A stretch of DNA of 64,000 bases from Trichomonas vaginalis G3. Taxonomy: Eukaryota; Parabasalia; Trichomonadida; Trichomonadidae. Below, in pieces: positions 9,146 to 19,318 of the stretch. The stretch spans positions 19,229,962 through 19,293,961 of the forward strand of contig NC_067208.1 in the NCBI RefSeq assembly GCF_026262505.1, in the 5' to 3' direction. The translations under genes and the position numbers were made by a program. Within the stretch, counting starts at the first letter, position 1; each line of letters opens with the position of its first letter. The notes beneath the pieces are model-generated. The model made no database searches. It was not told the DNA's origin and saw only the letters and a program-made list of their open reading frames with translations.

Positions 9146-10021
9146 TAGGTGATGATCACATATTGCATCAATCAATCAGAAAAGTGAAGTGAAAGGTGAC
9201 AGACATTTGACTCTCAATTTAAATTCAATGAAAATTTTTACTATATATCAATGATTATATTTGATGAATTTCCACTAATTCACGTATCTATCACAAGAAC
9301 ATATCTTTTACTAATTCAGATGTACTTTCGATGGTAAAAAAAGAACCAACCACTCCATATCAATTGATTCTATGAATATAGTTCAAGGATCATACATAAT
9401 TAATAATAATATTCTTTATTTTCAAAAAGGTACTTTTGATGGGCCAAAAATTGAAAATTTTTAATTTCTCTGGTTTCTAGCTAGAATCAATATAGAGTTC
9501 ATATGTAAATAGTGAAACTACTACTGTGTGGAAAAAACACCAAAGTCCCCCACTTAAACCCTATATATATATAAAGAAATAACATATTTCTAATGACTTA
9601 GAAACTAGCCAAATAATACAGTATTTCAAAAGTTCTTTTCACTTATAGAAGAATTTCTAAAGGTAGTTCCACAAAATCGTAACGATGCTTTCTTGATTTT
9701 GGCAATGTATTTAGACAATATGGATACTAGATGAGTCATAGACAAAGGATGAGAGAAAACTTCAATATAAAAATATACGAATTCACTTAGGTTCTGCAAG
9801 GTAACCAAAATACCGCATGTTGAAGATTAAAGTGAACATACAATGGAAGTGTAGATAATCTTTCAAAGTAAATGTTTATGAAATTCAGCGAAACGAATAA
9901 AGCAAATAATATAAGATAAACTTTTCTGCGTTGGGGAGCATTATTTAATTAACAAAATAGTAGGAATATTATTTCAATGGATTGATAAAAATTTTTTATC
10001 AAAAAATTTAAACGAAATTTT

Positions 10022-13000
10022 ATGGGAGAAAACAATGATTTCAAACATATAATTAGTTTTGGTACAGATATATGCGTAACCATGGAATTTCCAGGTTCGC
10101 GACCTACATATATCACTCAAATTTCCAAAGATAGCTACTTATCTCCCACTTTACGTCAAATGTATTTATTTTCAAAAGAAAAACAACCAGAATCATTCCC
10201 ATACTTATTTTCCATGGTAGAATATATCGATGAGCTAAAAATACTTATTGCAATACAAGCTGGCGCTCCGTTAATGACAATATTAAACGCAAAAAAGGGT
10301 TTTCCTCTCATTATTAAAGATTACCATATAGATTCTAGCTCAGTTAATCAAGTTCTTTACTCAAAAACATCCGAAACGCTAATTTTAATTGGGTTTTCCA
10401 TGACATTTCTAAAATTCAAGGTAATGAAGAATAGGTATGCAGATAATCCAGGTATTGAAATATCGTTACAAAAGTCAATTCCTATTAGCGAAGTTACACC
10501 TCCTGGCTTTCGCGCATATTTAGACAAAGCAAATGACAGGATTGTAATACCGACGAAATTAGGCTATATTGTATACTCAATGGATGGCGAGATAATAAAA
10601 AATAACGAAAAAATGTCAAATTCAGTAGCTCACACTGCATCATTCATTTTTGCACCGAAACTCGATGAAAACTCGTCATTATCTGAACACAAGAAGAACA
10701 AAACATACTTTAAACGCTATTTAGTCACAAATGAAGGTGGCAGAGTAAGGTTATTTCATTCATCTGGCCAGATGATGACAGAATATATTACAAGAAGCAA
10801 CGATTTCGTATTTAGTGAGTTTCTTAATTCTGAATTCGTCATTTTAGTTTCAACAGCCAATGATGTAATCATTCTTGATGTAAAGACAGGCAAAAACATG
10901 ACAATTTATCAGTTACAAGGTAGTCCAAAGCAGATTAGACTATTTAAAGGAAAATATCCTCGTCTTTGTGTTCTTGTTTCGAATACTTATTACGTTTTGA
11001 AAATTAAAAATCCTTGGGTTCTCTTTCGCAAACTTTCATGTCCACCAATAAAAGTTCGTCGCTGCATCAGCCAAGGCCGCGCTGCAAGAATTGCCGTTCT
11101 TACATCAGATTCATTCCTTTCGATGTTTTCTCCATCTCTTGGCCAATTTTTGATTTCAGCCGGATCAACGGTCTCTTCCCACGTCACAGATTTCATCTAC
11201 GATAGAGGAATAGTGCGATACAATACGCAAACAATCGAAACATCGATGAATGAAAGACTTTTCTTTATTTCAAGTGATAAAAAGATTTTGTCATTTACCG
11301 AAAAAAGTGATTCATGGGAATTCGATGATTTACTTCCAATTTCACCGCGAATTGTCTGCGTCGGTGCAGCATTTGAACCATCGAAACTTGTTTTCTTCTG
11401 TTTCGCAGACACAGGCGATTTACTAGTTTACGATTACGATGATTACTCTCCTTTAACTCGAATTCTTTTTGATCAGAAGGTTCCTCTTTTCATCTACTAC
11501 CACTATGGAACAGGAAGCCTCTTAATCATTTATCATAATGAAGTCGTTTTCATGGATACTAAAACGTTCCAAATCACGCGTAGGATCAAACTCAACAAAA
11601 AGCCGATTTCAGCTGGTTTCGATGGCGACGTTGTTATTCTTGCATTTGGAGACTGTTCAGTGGCAGTTTACGAAATTGGAGAGAAGGGATGGTTAGAAAT
11701 AGCCAGTTTCGTTTGCACAGATAAAATCAAGTTTGTCAACATAGAAAATCATGTTTTCATCGCAGTGACAATATCGAACACGATTTACTTCGGACAAACA
11801 AGCGAGGACATAACAACAATAGAGGTACCATACGATGTCTACACATGCTCTCTTCTTAATCCAAACATCGACCTTTTAATAGGCTTGGACAACGAACTTA
11901 TGGCAATTAAGCGAGATGACAACTATCCATGGATGAAGCCTTTGCTGAAATGCAAATGTGATACAGATGATCCACTTTTGGAGCAATTTGTGATTTTGCC
12001 ATCCCATGATGCAGATGACAAATTCGTCAAAAATCCTACGATTATCAACGGAATTGTTCCTAAGAGGAGTCAATCTCCACCAAGTTCTCCTAAACCAAAG
12101 AATCAAATGCAGAATAACAACAGATCTCAGAGCGTCAAAGAATTGCCTCAACTCGATAGATGGACAATTCTCAAGGAGATGGAGAGAATCACTGACGATG
12201 CACAAGTTCCATTTGTGCCTTTGGAAAGAAAGGGAAATATTGAATTTACTGTTCCAAGGCATGTTAACAAACCGAAGCAACCAATCCGAAGCTCATCTGA
12301 GAGGCAGAATGTAAAGAGTTTGATTGAAGAAGAGGAAGAGAAAAAGAAAGAAGAAGAAAATCATAACAAAGTTAATGTCAACAATTTGCTCCACAAATAT
12401 CAGAAGGAAATCGAAAAAGAGCAAGAAAGGCAAGCTAGAAAATCCAGAAGAGCAGAAGAAAAGAAGAAACGAATGGAAGAAGAAAGAAAACGTCAACTTG
12501 AAGAAGAAGAGGAAGATCCTCAAGAAAACAAAAATCAAAACGAAGAAGAGGAAGAGAAACAATCCGAACAAGAATTAAGATCAAAAGAAGAAGAGCTTGA
12601 AGTCAAGGAAAATGAAGAAGAAGAGTTACAGAATGAAAATCCAGAACAAAATGAAGAGATCATTCAAATGAATAAATTAGAAAAACCAGTTAATATCACA
12701 GGTTTTGAAATTTTATCAAAGGATAATTTGAAGACATCAAATAATGGAATATACAAAATCGAGAATAGAAAGTCAACAAATCTTGATATGGCTAGATTAT
12801 CTAATGAGTTCATCAGCAAAGCAAAAAATCCTCTTTCTCAGTCCTTGAGACAAGACGAGGGCTTCTCGATGAGAGTTTCTCACATCAAAATTTCGAGTGG
12901 AAGTCAAACACCAAAGAAGAAAACATTCTCACAAAGTATTTCTTCAATGAACATTTTCGGAAAACAAATGCTACTACAAGTTGTTGCAGAATTACCAAAA

Positions 13001-13822
13001 ATAAACAAATCAGGCGTATTTCATTCAAGAGTTGAATCTGAGAGCGACTCTGATACAGAAGAGCAGGTTGTGGAGCAGCTAACGAAAAGCGGCCCAATCT
13101 TTAACTTATCACCAAGAAAAGTCGCTAACGAACACAAGAAAGAAGAGGAAGAAGAGACTCAAGAATCTAATGGCGAAGAAGATGATGTATCAACAAAAGA
13201 TTTAACAAACGCATTAAAGGAGAAAGAACAAATTGTTAAAGATGCTATCTTCGCCACCCCAACAAAGAAGACACCCACAAAAAGAGTGCAAATCATTGAA
13301 GGCAGCAAAGAAATCGATACTTTGGAAGAATTAAATGCAGAAACACCGATCAAAAGCAGGAAACCAATGTCATTGCATGTCGAAACTGGCTTTTCACAAA
13401 GTAATGAAGACGATGGTGAAGAATTCGAAGAACTTAAAGATTCTGGATTTATTCCCCCATCTTTTGATGACACAGATAAACCTCAAAGCGTAAATTCACC
13501 AAGAAACTTTAATGTTCATCCACCAGTATTTTCTCCACGCCGTTCTCGATCCCCTCAGTTAGAGCAGCCTCCACTTGTAAAGCCAAAAGAAGAAATCACC
13601 ACTACAACTCGATCAAGAAATCCAAGATTTTCAAGGAGAGATCAGAAATCAAGCAACGGAGCAGAATCTTCTCGAGATAAATACACAGGCAATCTTTTCA
13701 CAGGAAGAGTTGGGTATGGCCCAACAGGAAAACCTTTAGGTGACATAGAAATGGCGCTAATAGTTCAGCCACTTCCAAAGAAATATGCAAATCCTTTTGC
13801 AAGGAAATATAATAAAAATTAA
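10022..13822 (+). CDS. Beta-propeller (WD-repeat-like) protein with charged coiled-coil C-terminus
   Basis: The 1266-residue protein has two halves. Residues 1-660 are a run of short beta-strand blocks typical of WD40-like propellers, with recurring patterns such as VVSNTYYVLKI, LAFGDCSVAVYE and LIGLDNELMAI. Canonical GH/WD dipeptides are weak. Residues 700-1266 are disordered and charged, with Glu/Lys/Arg-rich coiled-coil between about 770 and 880. The C-terminus has a conserved-looking TGRVGYGPTGKPLGD motif. Large propeller/coiled-coil proteins of this shape include axonemal WDR87/WDR97-like proteins, which would suit a flagellate, but I cannot show orthology. The stop merges into TAAAAA. 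The gene ends 18 bp from the convergent UBR ligase gene. Confidence 0.75.
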   Translation: MGENNDFKHIISFGTDICVTMEFPGSRPTYITQISKDSYLSPTLRQMYLFSKEKQPESFPYLFSMVEYIDELKILIAIQAGAPLMTILNAKKGFPLIIKDYHIDSSSVNQVLYSKTSETLILIGFSMTFLKFKVMKNRYADNPGIEISLQKSIPISEVTPPGFRAYLDKANDRIVIPTKLGYIVYSMDGEIIKNNEKMSNSVAHTASFIFAPKLDENSSLSEHKKNKTYFKRYLVTNEGGRVRLFHSSGQMMTEYITRSNDFVFSEFLNSEFVILVSTANDVIILDVKTGKNMTIYQLQGSPKQIRLFKGKYPRLCVLVSNTYYVLKIKNPWVLFRKLSCPPIKVRRCISQGRAARIAVLTSDSFLSMFSPSLGQFLISAGSTVSSHVTDFIYDRGIVRYNTQTIETSMNERLFFISSDKKILSFTEKSDSWEFDDLLPISPRIVCVGAAFEPSKLVFFCFADTGDLLVYDYDDYSPLTRILFDQKVPLFIYYHYGTGSLLIIYHNEVVFMDTKTFQITRRIKLNKKPISAGFDGDVVILAFGDCSVAVYEIGEKGWLEIASFVCTDKIKFVNIENHVFIAVTISNTIYFGQTSEDITTIEVPYDVYTCSLLNPNIDLLIGLDNELMAIKRDDNYPWMKPLLKCKCDTDDPLLEQFVILPSHDADDKFVKNPTIINGIVPKRSQSPPSSPKPKNQMQNNNRSQSVKELPQLDRWTILKEMERITDDAQVPFVPLERKGNIEFTVPRHVNKPKQPIRSSSERQNVKSLIEEEEEKKKEEENHNKVNVNNLLHKYQKEIEKEQERQARKSRRAEEKKKRMEEERKRQLEEEEEDPQENKNQNEEEEEKQSEQELRSKEEELEVKENEEEELQNENPEQNEEIIQMNKLEKPVNITGFEILSKDNLKTSNNGIYKIENRKSTNLDMARLSNEFISKAKNPLSQSLRQDEGFSMRVSHIKISSGSQTPKKKTFSQSISSMNIFGKQMLLQVVAELPKINKSGVFHSRVESESDSDTEEQVVEQLTKSGPIFNLSPRKVANEHKKEEEEETQESNGEEDDVSTKDLTNALKEKEQIVKDAIFATPTKKTPTKRVQIIEGSKEIDTLEELNAETPIKSRKPMSLHVETGFSQSNEDDGEEFEELKDSGFIPPSFDDTDKPQSVNSPRNFNVHPPVFSPRRSRSPQLEQPPLVKPKEEITTTTRSRNPRFSRRDQKSSNGAESSRDKYTGNLFTGRVGYGPTGKPLGDIEMALIVQPLPKKYANPFARKYNKN

Positions 13823-13840
13823 AAAATTGTTTGTTTTTTT

Positions 13841-16800
13841 TTATACATTATTAATTTCAATACGAATAAGTTGCTGTTGTTGAAGTTCCTCAAGCGTTGT
13901 AGGCTCTTTTTCTTCAACGAGTCTTCTTAATTCACTATTCATTGTTTGCTCAATTATTTCCTCAAACAAATCCTTCTCCAGGTGCAGAATCGAACCTCTT
14001 AACAGTCCAATATCAGTATCTCCGAAATTATCGACATAAATACTTCCATGGTCATATTTTGTTATGAATTGATGGTCGACTACATCAACACCTGAAGCAT
14101 TAGATCCTGTGATGTGGAGAAAAGGTGTCGCAGCTCCATGGTTGCAATTCATGATATGATCTCTGAGGAATTCTAGTCCTTTGACTTGCTTGGCAAGAGA
14201 TGATCCAATAGGAATCGAATAGACAAATTTACCACATAGTAAACACTGTGAAACAGAAATATCTGTACGGCATAAATTCTTTGTGAAACCTTTGTCATTC
14301 TGAGTGAAATAATCGGTGAAATTAGAAGGAAGGAAGCTGGAATTAAACTTCTTACAAGGGGAAGGAACAGAAGCAACAAGTAAATCATCATTTTTAGAAA
14401 CATTTTCAACTTTAGGTAACTTGTGCAATTCAATAAACTCTTCTACACTTTTTGGCATCGTGAATTTGTTATTTTCGTCAATTAGATTATACAACAGATG
14501 GCATCTTCTGATATATGTCATAAGATAATCACTTCCACCTGCTTCGAGACTGTTTGTAACAAATTTTGGCCAAAATTCTTTCAGGATATTTTCATAATCT
14601 TCAACTTTCATGGAGAATAATTTCATTCCGAACTGAATAAAAACATCAGAATATATTATTTCTTCATCCTTCGAATGGAAACAAATCCTGAGTAAATTAG
14701 AAAACATTAATCTTATTGTTTGCTTCTTTTCTAAATAGTTTTCATTTGTTCTCAATAAGATTTCGAACAAGCAAATATTCTGTAATACATTTTGCCTCAA
14801 TGTAATATCATCGGGTAGTTGCAGCTCTGTCTCAAACTTCAGAACTCTTTCCGTTTGATCCTCTTCAGAATTAATAATTGGGATTTTTGAGTTGCAAATT
14901 GATCTGTCCAGAGGACATGTTGGTGGTTTTGGTTTTGCTGCGTACATTCTTAAAATCAATGGTACATCGTCTATTTCACTCTTTGGATAGCAGATTTCGT
15001 GGCAGAAATGACCACATGTTCTAAAAATCATAAATTCAGGGAATCGAGGAAGTGAATAGCCAGAGATATTGTTCTCCAAAACAGTTAATAGATTAGAGTT
15101 ATATGCTGTTACTAAAAGACATTTTGGTTCAAAATTCCTGATTGCCATGCCACAAAATGCACATTTAACTTCGTTCTGTTCCTCTTCCTCATCTGAATCT
15201 TCCCCATCAAACAAGTTCTCTGTTTGAAACTGCTTCATTATATCTTTTATAGAAACACCTTTTGTTTCTTCACTTTTTTCTGTCTTTACATTTTTGATGT
15301 CTGCAAAAATCGGGTTTTCTTTCAAGAAATTCTCAAAAAGATCTTGTCCTGTTGATGTTTTTTCTGGTTCATGCATCAAAGAAATTACCAAATTCTTGTA
15401 TTTCATTTTATCCTCTGCAAAATGAAGAATGATTCTGAACGACATCAATATTGAGTAGAATAAAACAAAAGATTGCTTTCTGTCATCCTTTGCAATGGAA
15501 TCTAACAAATACGATAATAAATGATAATAATTATCAGACAAAACCAAATAAGGTTCACAGTTTTGCAAAGGAAGATAACAAAGGTTTTCGTTTTCTTTTG
15601 AAATTAAAAGCTGATAGTCAGAAAAAGTGATATAAGGAGAAAACAAAGGAACCTCTTTTTCATTTTTGAGAGAGAGCTCAGAGCCTGTCGGTTTCCTTTG
15701 GATATCTGCAACACTTGAAATCACATCATCGTAGTTTTCTGCTTGCATAAACATGTAACTCTTGTTGTTAATCTCTTTCCTGTTTTTACAGCCACTCTTG
15801 AGAAAACATTTCAATATTGCTTTCTGCCATTCGGCTTTTGATAACTCAAACATCGACCAATCTCTGTAGAAAGACAATATTAATATAATTCTAATTAAGC
15901 TTGCCATTAATAATGAAAGTTCTTCGACATATTCGGTCTCATTTAAGAATTTTTGCAAACAGAAGGATTCAGAAATTTGACAAATAAATTTATCTGTTAG
16001 ATATTTGTTTTCCTTGGAAATTAAAGAACATAACAGTAAATCCGTCCATATAACATTCGAGTTTTGTATTAAAGAAGAGATAATGGATATGTTATTAACA
16101 TTCTTCTGGAATAATTTACAAAAAACAGCAAAAATTCCAGCTGTGCAGCCACAAATGACAGAGTTGACTTTCAAAATATCAGTTTCGGAAAAATGGGCGT
16201 TCTCTAAAACATAATATGGTGAAACATTGTTTTTCTTTGAGTAGCGCATGATACATTGACAAAACAAATCATAGACAGGATAGAAAAACGAGAATTGTTC
16301 ATGGTAAATATCTTTAAAGAATGTTTCACAGTCAAACATTGTGCTTTTAGTTTCAATTTGATCAATGAAAGCTTTTTTGAATTCGCCTAAAATCAAAGAT
16401 ACTGAATCCTTTGCCTTTTCCAAATCTTCTTTTGATGTGAGTTTGTTATAAATTTCAGAAAATCTTTGTGAGATAAACGTGAACATCTCACTCCCTGTTT
16501 CGTGGAAGTGGAAACTGAGTGTATAATAGTCGTTATCAAATGGTTCTTTCTCATTATATTGCCTGACAATTGATGGCACGCCATTGAGTTGTGAGAAAAT
16601 AGAGATGATCTTATCTATTGTTACAGTAGGATCATTCATGAATTTGTATTGAATAAATTTATGATTCTTGAGAACTTGAAGTGTGATTTCATAGAAATGG
16701 CCAATTGTATCGAAATCGTCCAAGCTTCTGAAATGAACAATAGGTTCATGAACCAAGCAATATCCAATTGATTTAGCATAGCAGTCATAGAGAATCTCAA

Positions 16801-17602
16801 AGAATTCTGGAATCTGATAGAAATTATCGGGTTCGCTCATGCACTGTGTACTAAATGACAAAACATCCAAACTCTCTTTCAAAAAGTTTGGTTGATCTGT
16901 GAAAAATTTAAGTGATCTCTTGAGCAGATCTGGAGTCATCCTTTGATATCCTTCTTTGAATGGCATAGAAGTTACAATAGTGTTAAAGAAATGATCAAGT
17001 TTTTCTGTGTTTTGAGGAGGAAAAACTGAATAAGAATTCATCAACTTACCAAAAATGGAATTTTCGAAATCTCCTTCAAAAAGTAGCTGAGATACAATGT
17101 CCATATATTCGACTCCCCAAAGACTTAGATCTTCTATCAATTTGATAATTTTTCTGAATCGATTTTCGCCGCAAATGTCAATACTATATAATAAAAGAGA
17201 TTTAACGATTTTCGAAATTTCGGAAACTCTTTCTGGAGTTAATCTCTGATCATTCATATAATTATGATGTTTATCGCACCAACCTTCTTCTCTAATTGCA
17301 TTTGGATTGCCGCAATCACATACAGCTTGTGTGCTTCTGAGAATTGAAACGTGATGACCAATGTGTTTCTCATGCTGGAAACATTTGAGGCAGAAAATAT
17401 CTACAGGAAGAAGGCAACATTCTTTGCATGTCACAAATATGTTAGTGTCATTGTTGTTAACAAGACATCTATTAAATGAGGCTTTCTCTTTCATCTCACC
17501 ATTATATTTATCAAAATCATCACTATTGTTGGAAAGTATCCGTTTGGCTTTTTTCATGCCCTGAACATAGTTGGTAGATATTAATTCTAAAAAATCGTCC
17601 AT
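13841..17602 (-). CDS. UBR1-type N-recognin E3 ubiquitin ligase
   Basis: The 1253-residue protein has the hallmarks of UBR1/UBR2-family ligases, which recognise destabilising N-termini and pass ubiquitin to the substrate. A UBR-box zinc finger lies at residues about 46-112 (CKECC, CLKCFQHEKHIGHH, CDCG, GWCDKH). A long helical middle follows, then a RING-H2 finger near residues 810-920 (CAFCGM, CGHFCHE, CPLDR). The C-terminal domain has YVDNFGDTDIGLLRG, closely matching the family's YLDDYGETDQGLRRG-type motif. It is shorter than yeast or animal UBR1 (about 1750-1950 residues). An initiator-like TCACTT lies about 16 nt before the ATG, and the stop merges into TATAAAAA. It should act in cytosolic N-degron proteolysis with an E2 enzyme. 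Confidence 0.9.
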   Translation of the reverse strand: MDDFLELISTNYVQGMKKAKRILSNNSDDFDKYNGEMKEKASFNRCLVNNNDTNIFVTCKECCLLPVDIFCLKCFQHEKHIGHHVSILRSTQAVCDCGNPNAIREEGWCDKHHNYMNDQRLTPERVSEISKIVKSLLLYSIDICGENRFRKIIKLIEDLSLWGVEYMDIVSQLLFEGDFENSIFGKLMNSYSVFPPQNTEKLDHFFNTIVTSMPFKEGYQRMTPDLLKRSLKFFTDQPNFLKESLDVLSFSTQCMSEPDNFYQIPEFFEILYDCYAKSIGYCLVHEPIVHFRSLDDFDTIGHFYEITLQVLKNHKFIQYKFMNDPTVTIDKIISIFSQLNGVPSIVRQYNEKEPFDNDYYTLSFHFHETGSEMFTFISQRFSEIYNKLTSKEDLEKAKDSVSLILGEFKKAFIDQIETKSTMFDCETFFKDIYHEQFSFFYPVYDLFCQCIMRYSKKNNVSPYYVLENAHFSETDILKVNSVICGCTAGIFAVFCKLFQKNVNNISIISSLIQNSNVIWTDLLLCSLISKENKYLTDKFICQISESFCLQKFLNETEYVEELSLLMASLIRIILILSFYRDWSMFELSKAEWQKAILKCFLKSGCKNRKEINNKSYMFMQAENYDDVISSVADIQRKPTGSELSLKNEKEVPLFSPYITFSDYQLLISKENENLCYLPLQNCEPYLVLSDNYYHLLSYLLDSIAKDDRKQSFVLFYSILMSFRIILHFAEDKMKYKNLVISLMHEPEKTSTGQDLFENFLKENPIFADIKNVKTEKSEETKGVSIKDIMKQFQTENLFDGEDSDEEEEQNEVKCAFCGMAIRNFEPKCLLVTAYNSNLLTVLENNISGYSLPRFPEFMIFRTCGHFCHEICYPKSEIDDVPLILRMYAAKPKPPTCPLDRSICNSKIPIINSEEDQTERVLKFETELQLPDDITLRQNVLQNICLFEILLRTNENYLEKKQTIRLMFSNLLRICFHSKDEEIIYSDVFIQFGMKLFSMKVEDYENILKEFWPKFVTNSLEAGGSDYLMTYIRRCHLLYNLIDENNKFTMPKSVEEFIELHKLPKVENVSKNDDLLVASVPSPCKKFNSSFLPSNFTDYFTQNDKGFTKNLCRTDISVSQCLLCGKFVYSIPIGSSLAKQVKGLEFLRDHIMNCNHGAATPFLHITGSNASGVDVVDHQFITKYDHGSIYVDNFGDTDIGLLRGSILHLEKDLFEEIIEQTMNSELRRLVEEKEPTTLEELQQQQLIRIEINNV

Positions 17603-17617
17603 TAAAAAAATTTAAAA

Positions 17618-17623
17618 AGTGAC
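17618..17623 (-). promoter_or_regulatory. Initiator-like element of the UBR ligase gene
   Basis: On the minus strand this reads TCACTT, a match to the trichomonad initiator consensus TCAYTW. It lies about 16 nt upstream of the ATG, the expected position. The motif is short, so a chance match is possible. Confidence 0.35.
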
Positions 17624-17898
17624 AAAAATTATGCCTTTTACGTTGTTTTTTTAAATGAAGAATCAATGATAATAGAGAGATTATCTGTATTATTAACTTC
17701 ATATTAATTTTATGAATTTTATTAGTTCAAATTATTTCAATCGAAAAATTATCGATAAGCCTATATATTAACTTTATTTTTGAGATAAGATAGGTCCATA
17801 CATAGTGTTTCAATCATTTAAACAGCTATGAGCAGACCGCAAAAAATTGAGGTTTTTTGAAATACGTGTTACATGAAAAAATACATAATATCCTGTAA

Positions 17899-19146
17899 TA
17901 AACAGAAATTCATCAAAAGTGACAGCTCTCAATTTTTTGACATTTGTAAATTCTAAATTGAATGAGAAAAATGAAATAATACTAAGCATAATACAATATT
18001 CTAGATTTAATTATAATTAGGAAAAAGTTAGTTTTGAGAGTACTTTTCATAGGCATATAGAATGAAATCTTCTGAAAAATAATATCACATAAACTCATAT
18101 TATTTTCTAATATATAACTATTTTATATAAAAATCAAATTCAATGATCTTAAAAGCGAAGGATAAACCTCAAAATTTACGAATATAATGAGTGGGAATAT
18201 AATGCTTATCTATCATAAAACCATATGAAATATCAATTTTTGCTTTACGCCTAATTTTTGACGACAATTAGCAAAAAATGTTAAATGTTAACACTCAGTC
18301 CATTTGAATATGAAAAATAAAATTGACTTTGATTAAATGTTTTTATTTATCATGCAATTCTTCTTGCGACCAAAGATTTGAATAAAAGTTCAAAAAATAA
18401 GATAGCTTAAAAAATAATGTACGGTAGTGTTTACTAATAGATGAATAGTATATAAATTCTATTAAAATGGATTTGATCCAAAAAAATATATAAAATTTGA
18501 TCATAAATAAAATCGTTTTAAATTACTTCTTCATTTAAATTATAACAATTATTTTTGGTTTTATATTTTTTTGGATCAAATCCATTTTAATAGAATTTAT
18601 ATACTATTCATCTATTAGTAAACACTACCGTAGCTATCTTATTTTTTAAGCTATCTTATTTTTTGAACTTTTATTCAAATCTTTGGTCGCAAGAAGAATT
18701 GCATGATAAATAAAAACATTTAATCAAAGTCAATTTTATTTTTCATATTCAAATGGACTGAGTGTTAACATTTAACATTTTTTGCTAATTGTCGTCAAAA
18801 ATTAGGCGTAAAGCAAAAATTGATATTTCATATGGTTTTATGATAGATAAGCATTATATTCCCACTCATTATATTCGTAAATTTGAGGTTTATCCTTCGC
18901 TTTTAAGATCATTGAATTTGATTTTTATATAAAATAGTTATATATTAGAAAATAATATGAGTTTATGTGATATTATTTTTCAGAAGATTTTGTGTTCTTC
19001 TTCAAAATTTTATTTTTTTATTAAAAAGAATCTTTACAAAATATACATTTACTTTAATTAATATTTAAAAACGTGCTCTATCAAAAGTTCCAAAAATTCA
19101 ATATTTTAGCTTTTCTGAGGTGTCACTTTTGATGAATTTCTGTTTA
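17899..19146. repeat. Nested inverted repeat: 26-bp outer ends and ~430-bp inner arms
   Basis: A perfect 26-bp inverted repeat (17899-17924 with 19121-19146, containing AGAAATTCATCAAAAGTGAC) brackets the structure. Inside, 18065-18495 and 18559-18990 are near-identical inverted copies of about 430 bp around a spacer of roughly 63 bp. They differ mainly by small indels, including a short local duplication near 18632-18660 in the right arm. Segments between outer ends and inner arms are not matched. No transposase is visible. This could be a foldback transposon or a recent inverted duplication. Near-identity implies youth, ongoing gene conversion, or an assembly artefact. Confidence 0.8.
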
Positions 19147-19318
19147 CAACAATCCAAGATTCTATTCAAAGATATATAACATTTTCATCGATGGGGACAA
19201 TACGATTAGCGATAAAAAACTGCGTAGTAAAATCATTCATTGAAAAATTTCATTGAAAAATCTTTATAATTCAATTTTTTGATAAGTAAAAGTGACACAG
19301 AAGGAGTTATCTGAAATA

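Larger units (their letters stand above)
7248..10021. other. Non-coding stretch with small elements
   Basis: This 2.8-kb AT-rich interval has no convincing gene. It holds a MITE-like element (7377-7729), an inverted copy of the neighbouring gene's 5' end (7917-7958) and a GC-richer structured block (8905-9145). I see nothing recognisable in 7959-8904 or 9146-10021. Confidence 0.6.
17603..19318. other. Intergenic region occupied mainly by a large foldback
   Basis: The interval between the UBR ligase and the phosphatase contains no convincing gene. Most of it is the inverted-repeat structure at 17899-19146; the flanks are AT-rich and featureless apart from the initiator-like site at 17618-17623. 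Confidence 0.7.

Noticed and set aside
9626-9808. 60-codon minus-strand frame upstream of the propeller gene
   Set aside because: Short, without context or recognisable features, and probably in the promoter region of the 10022 gene.
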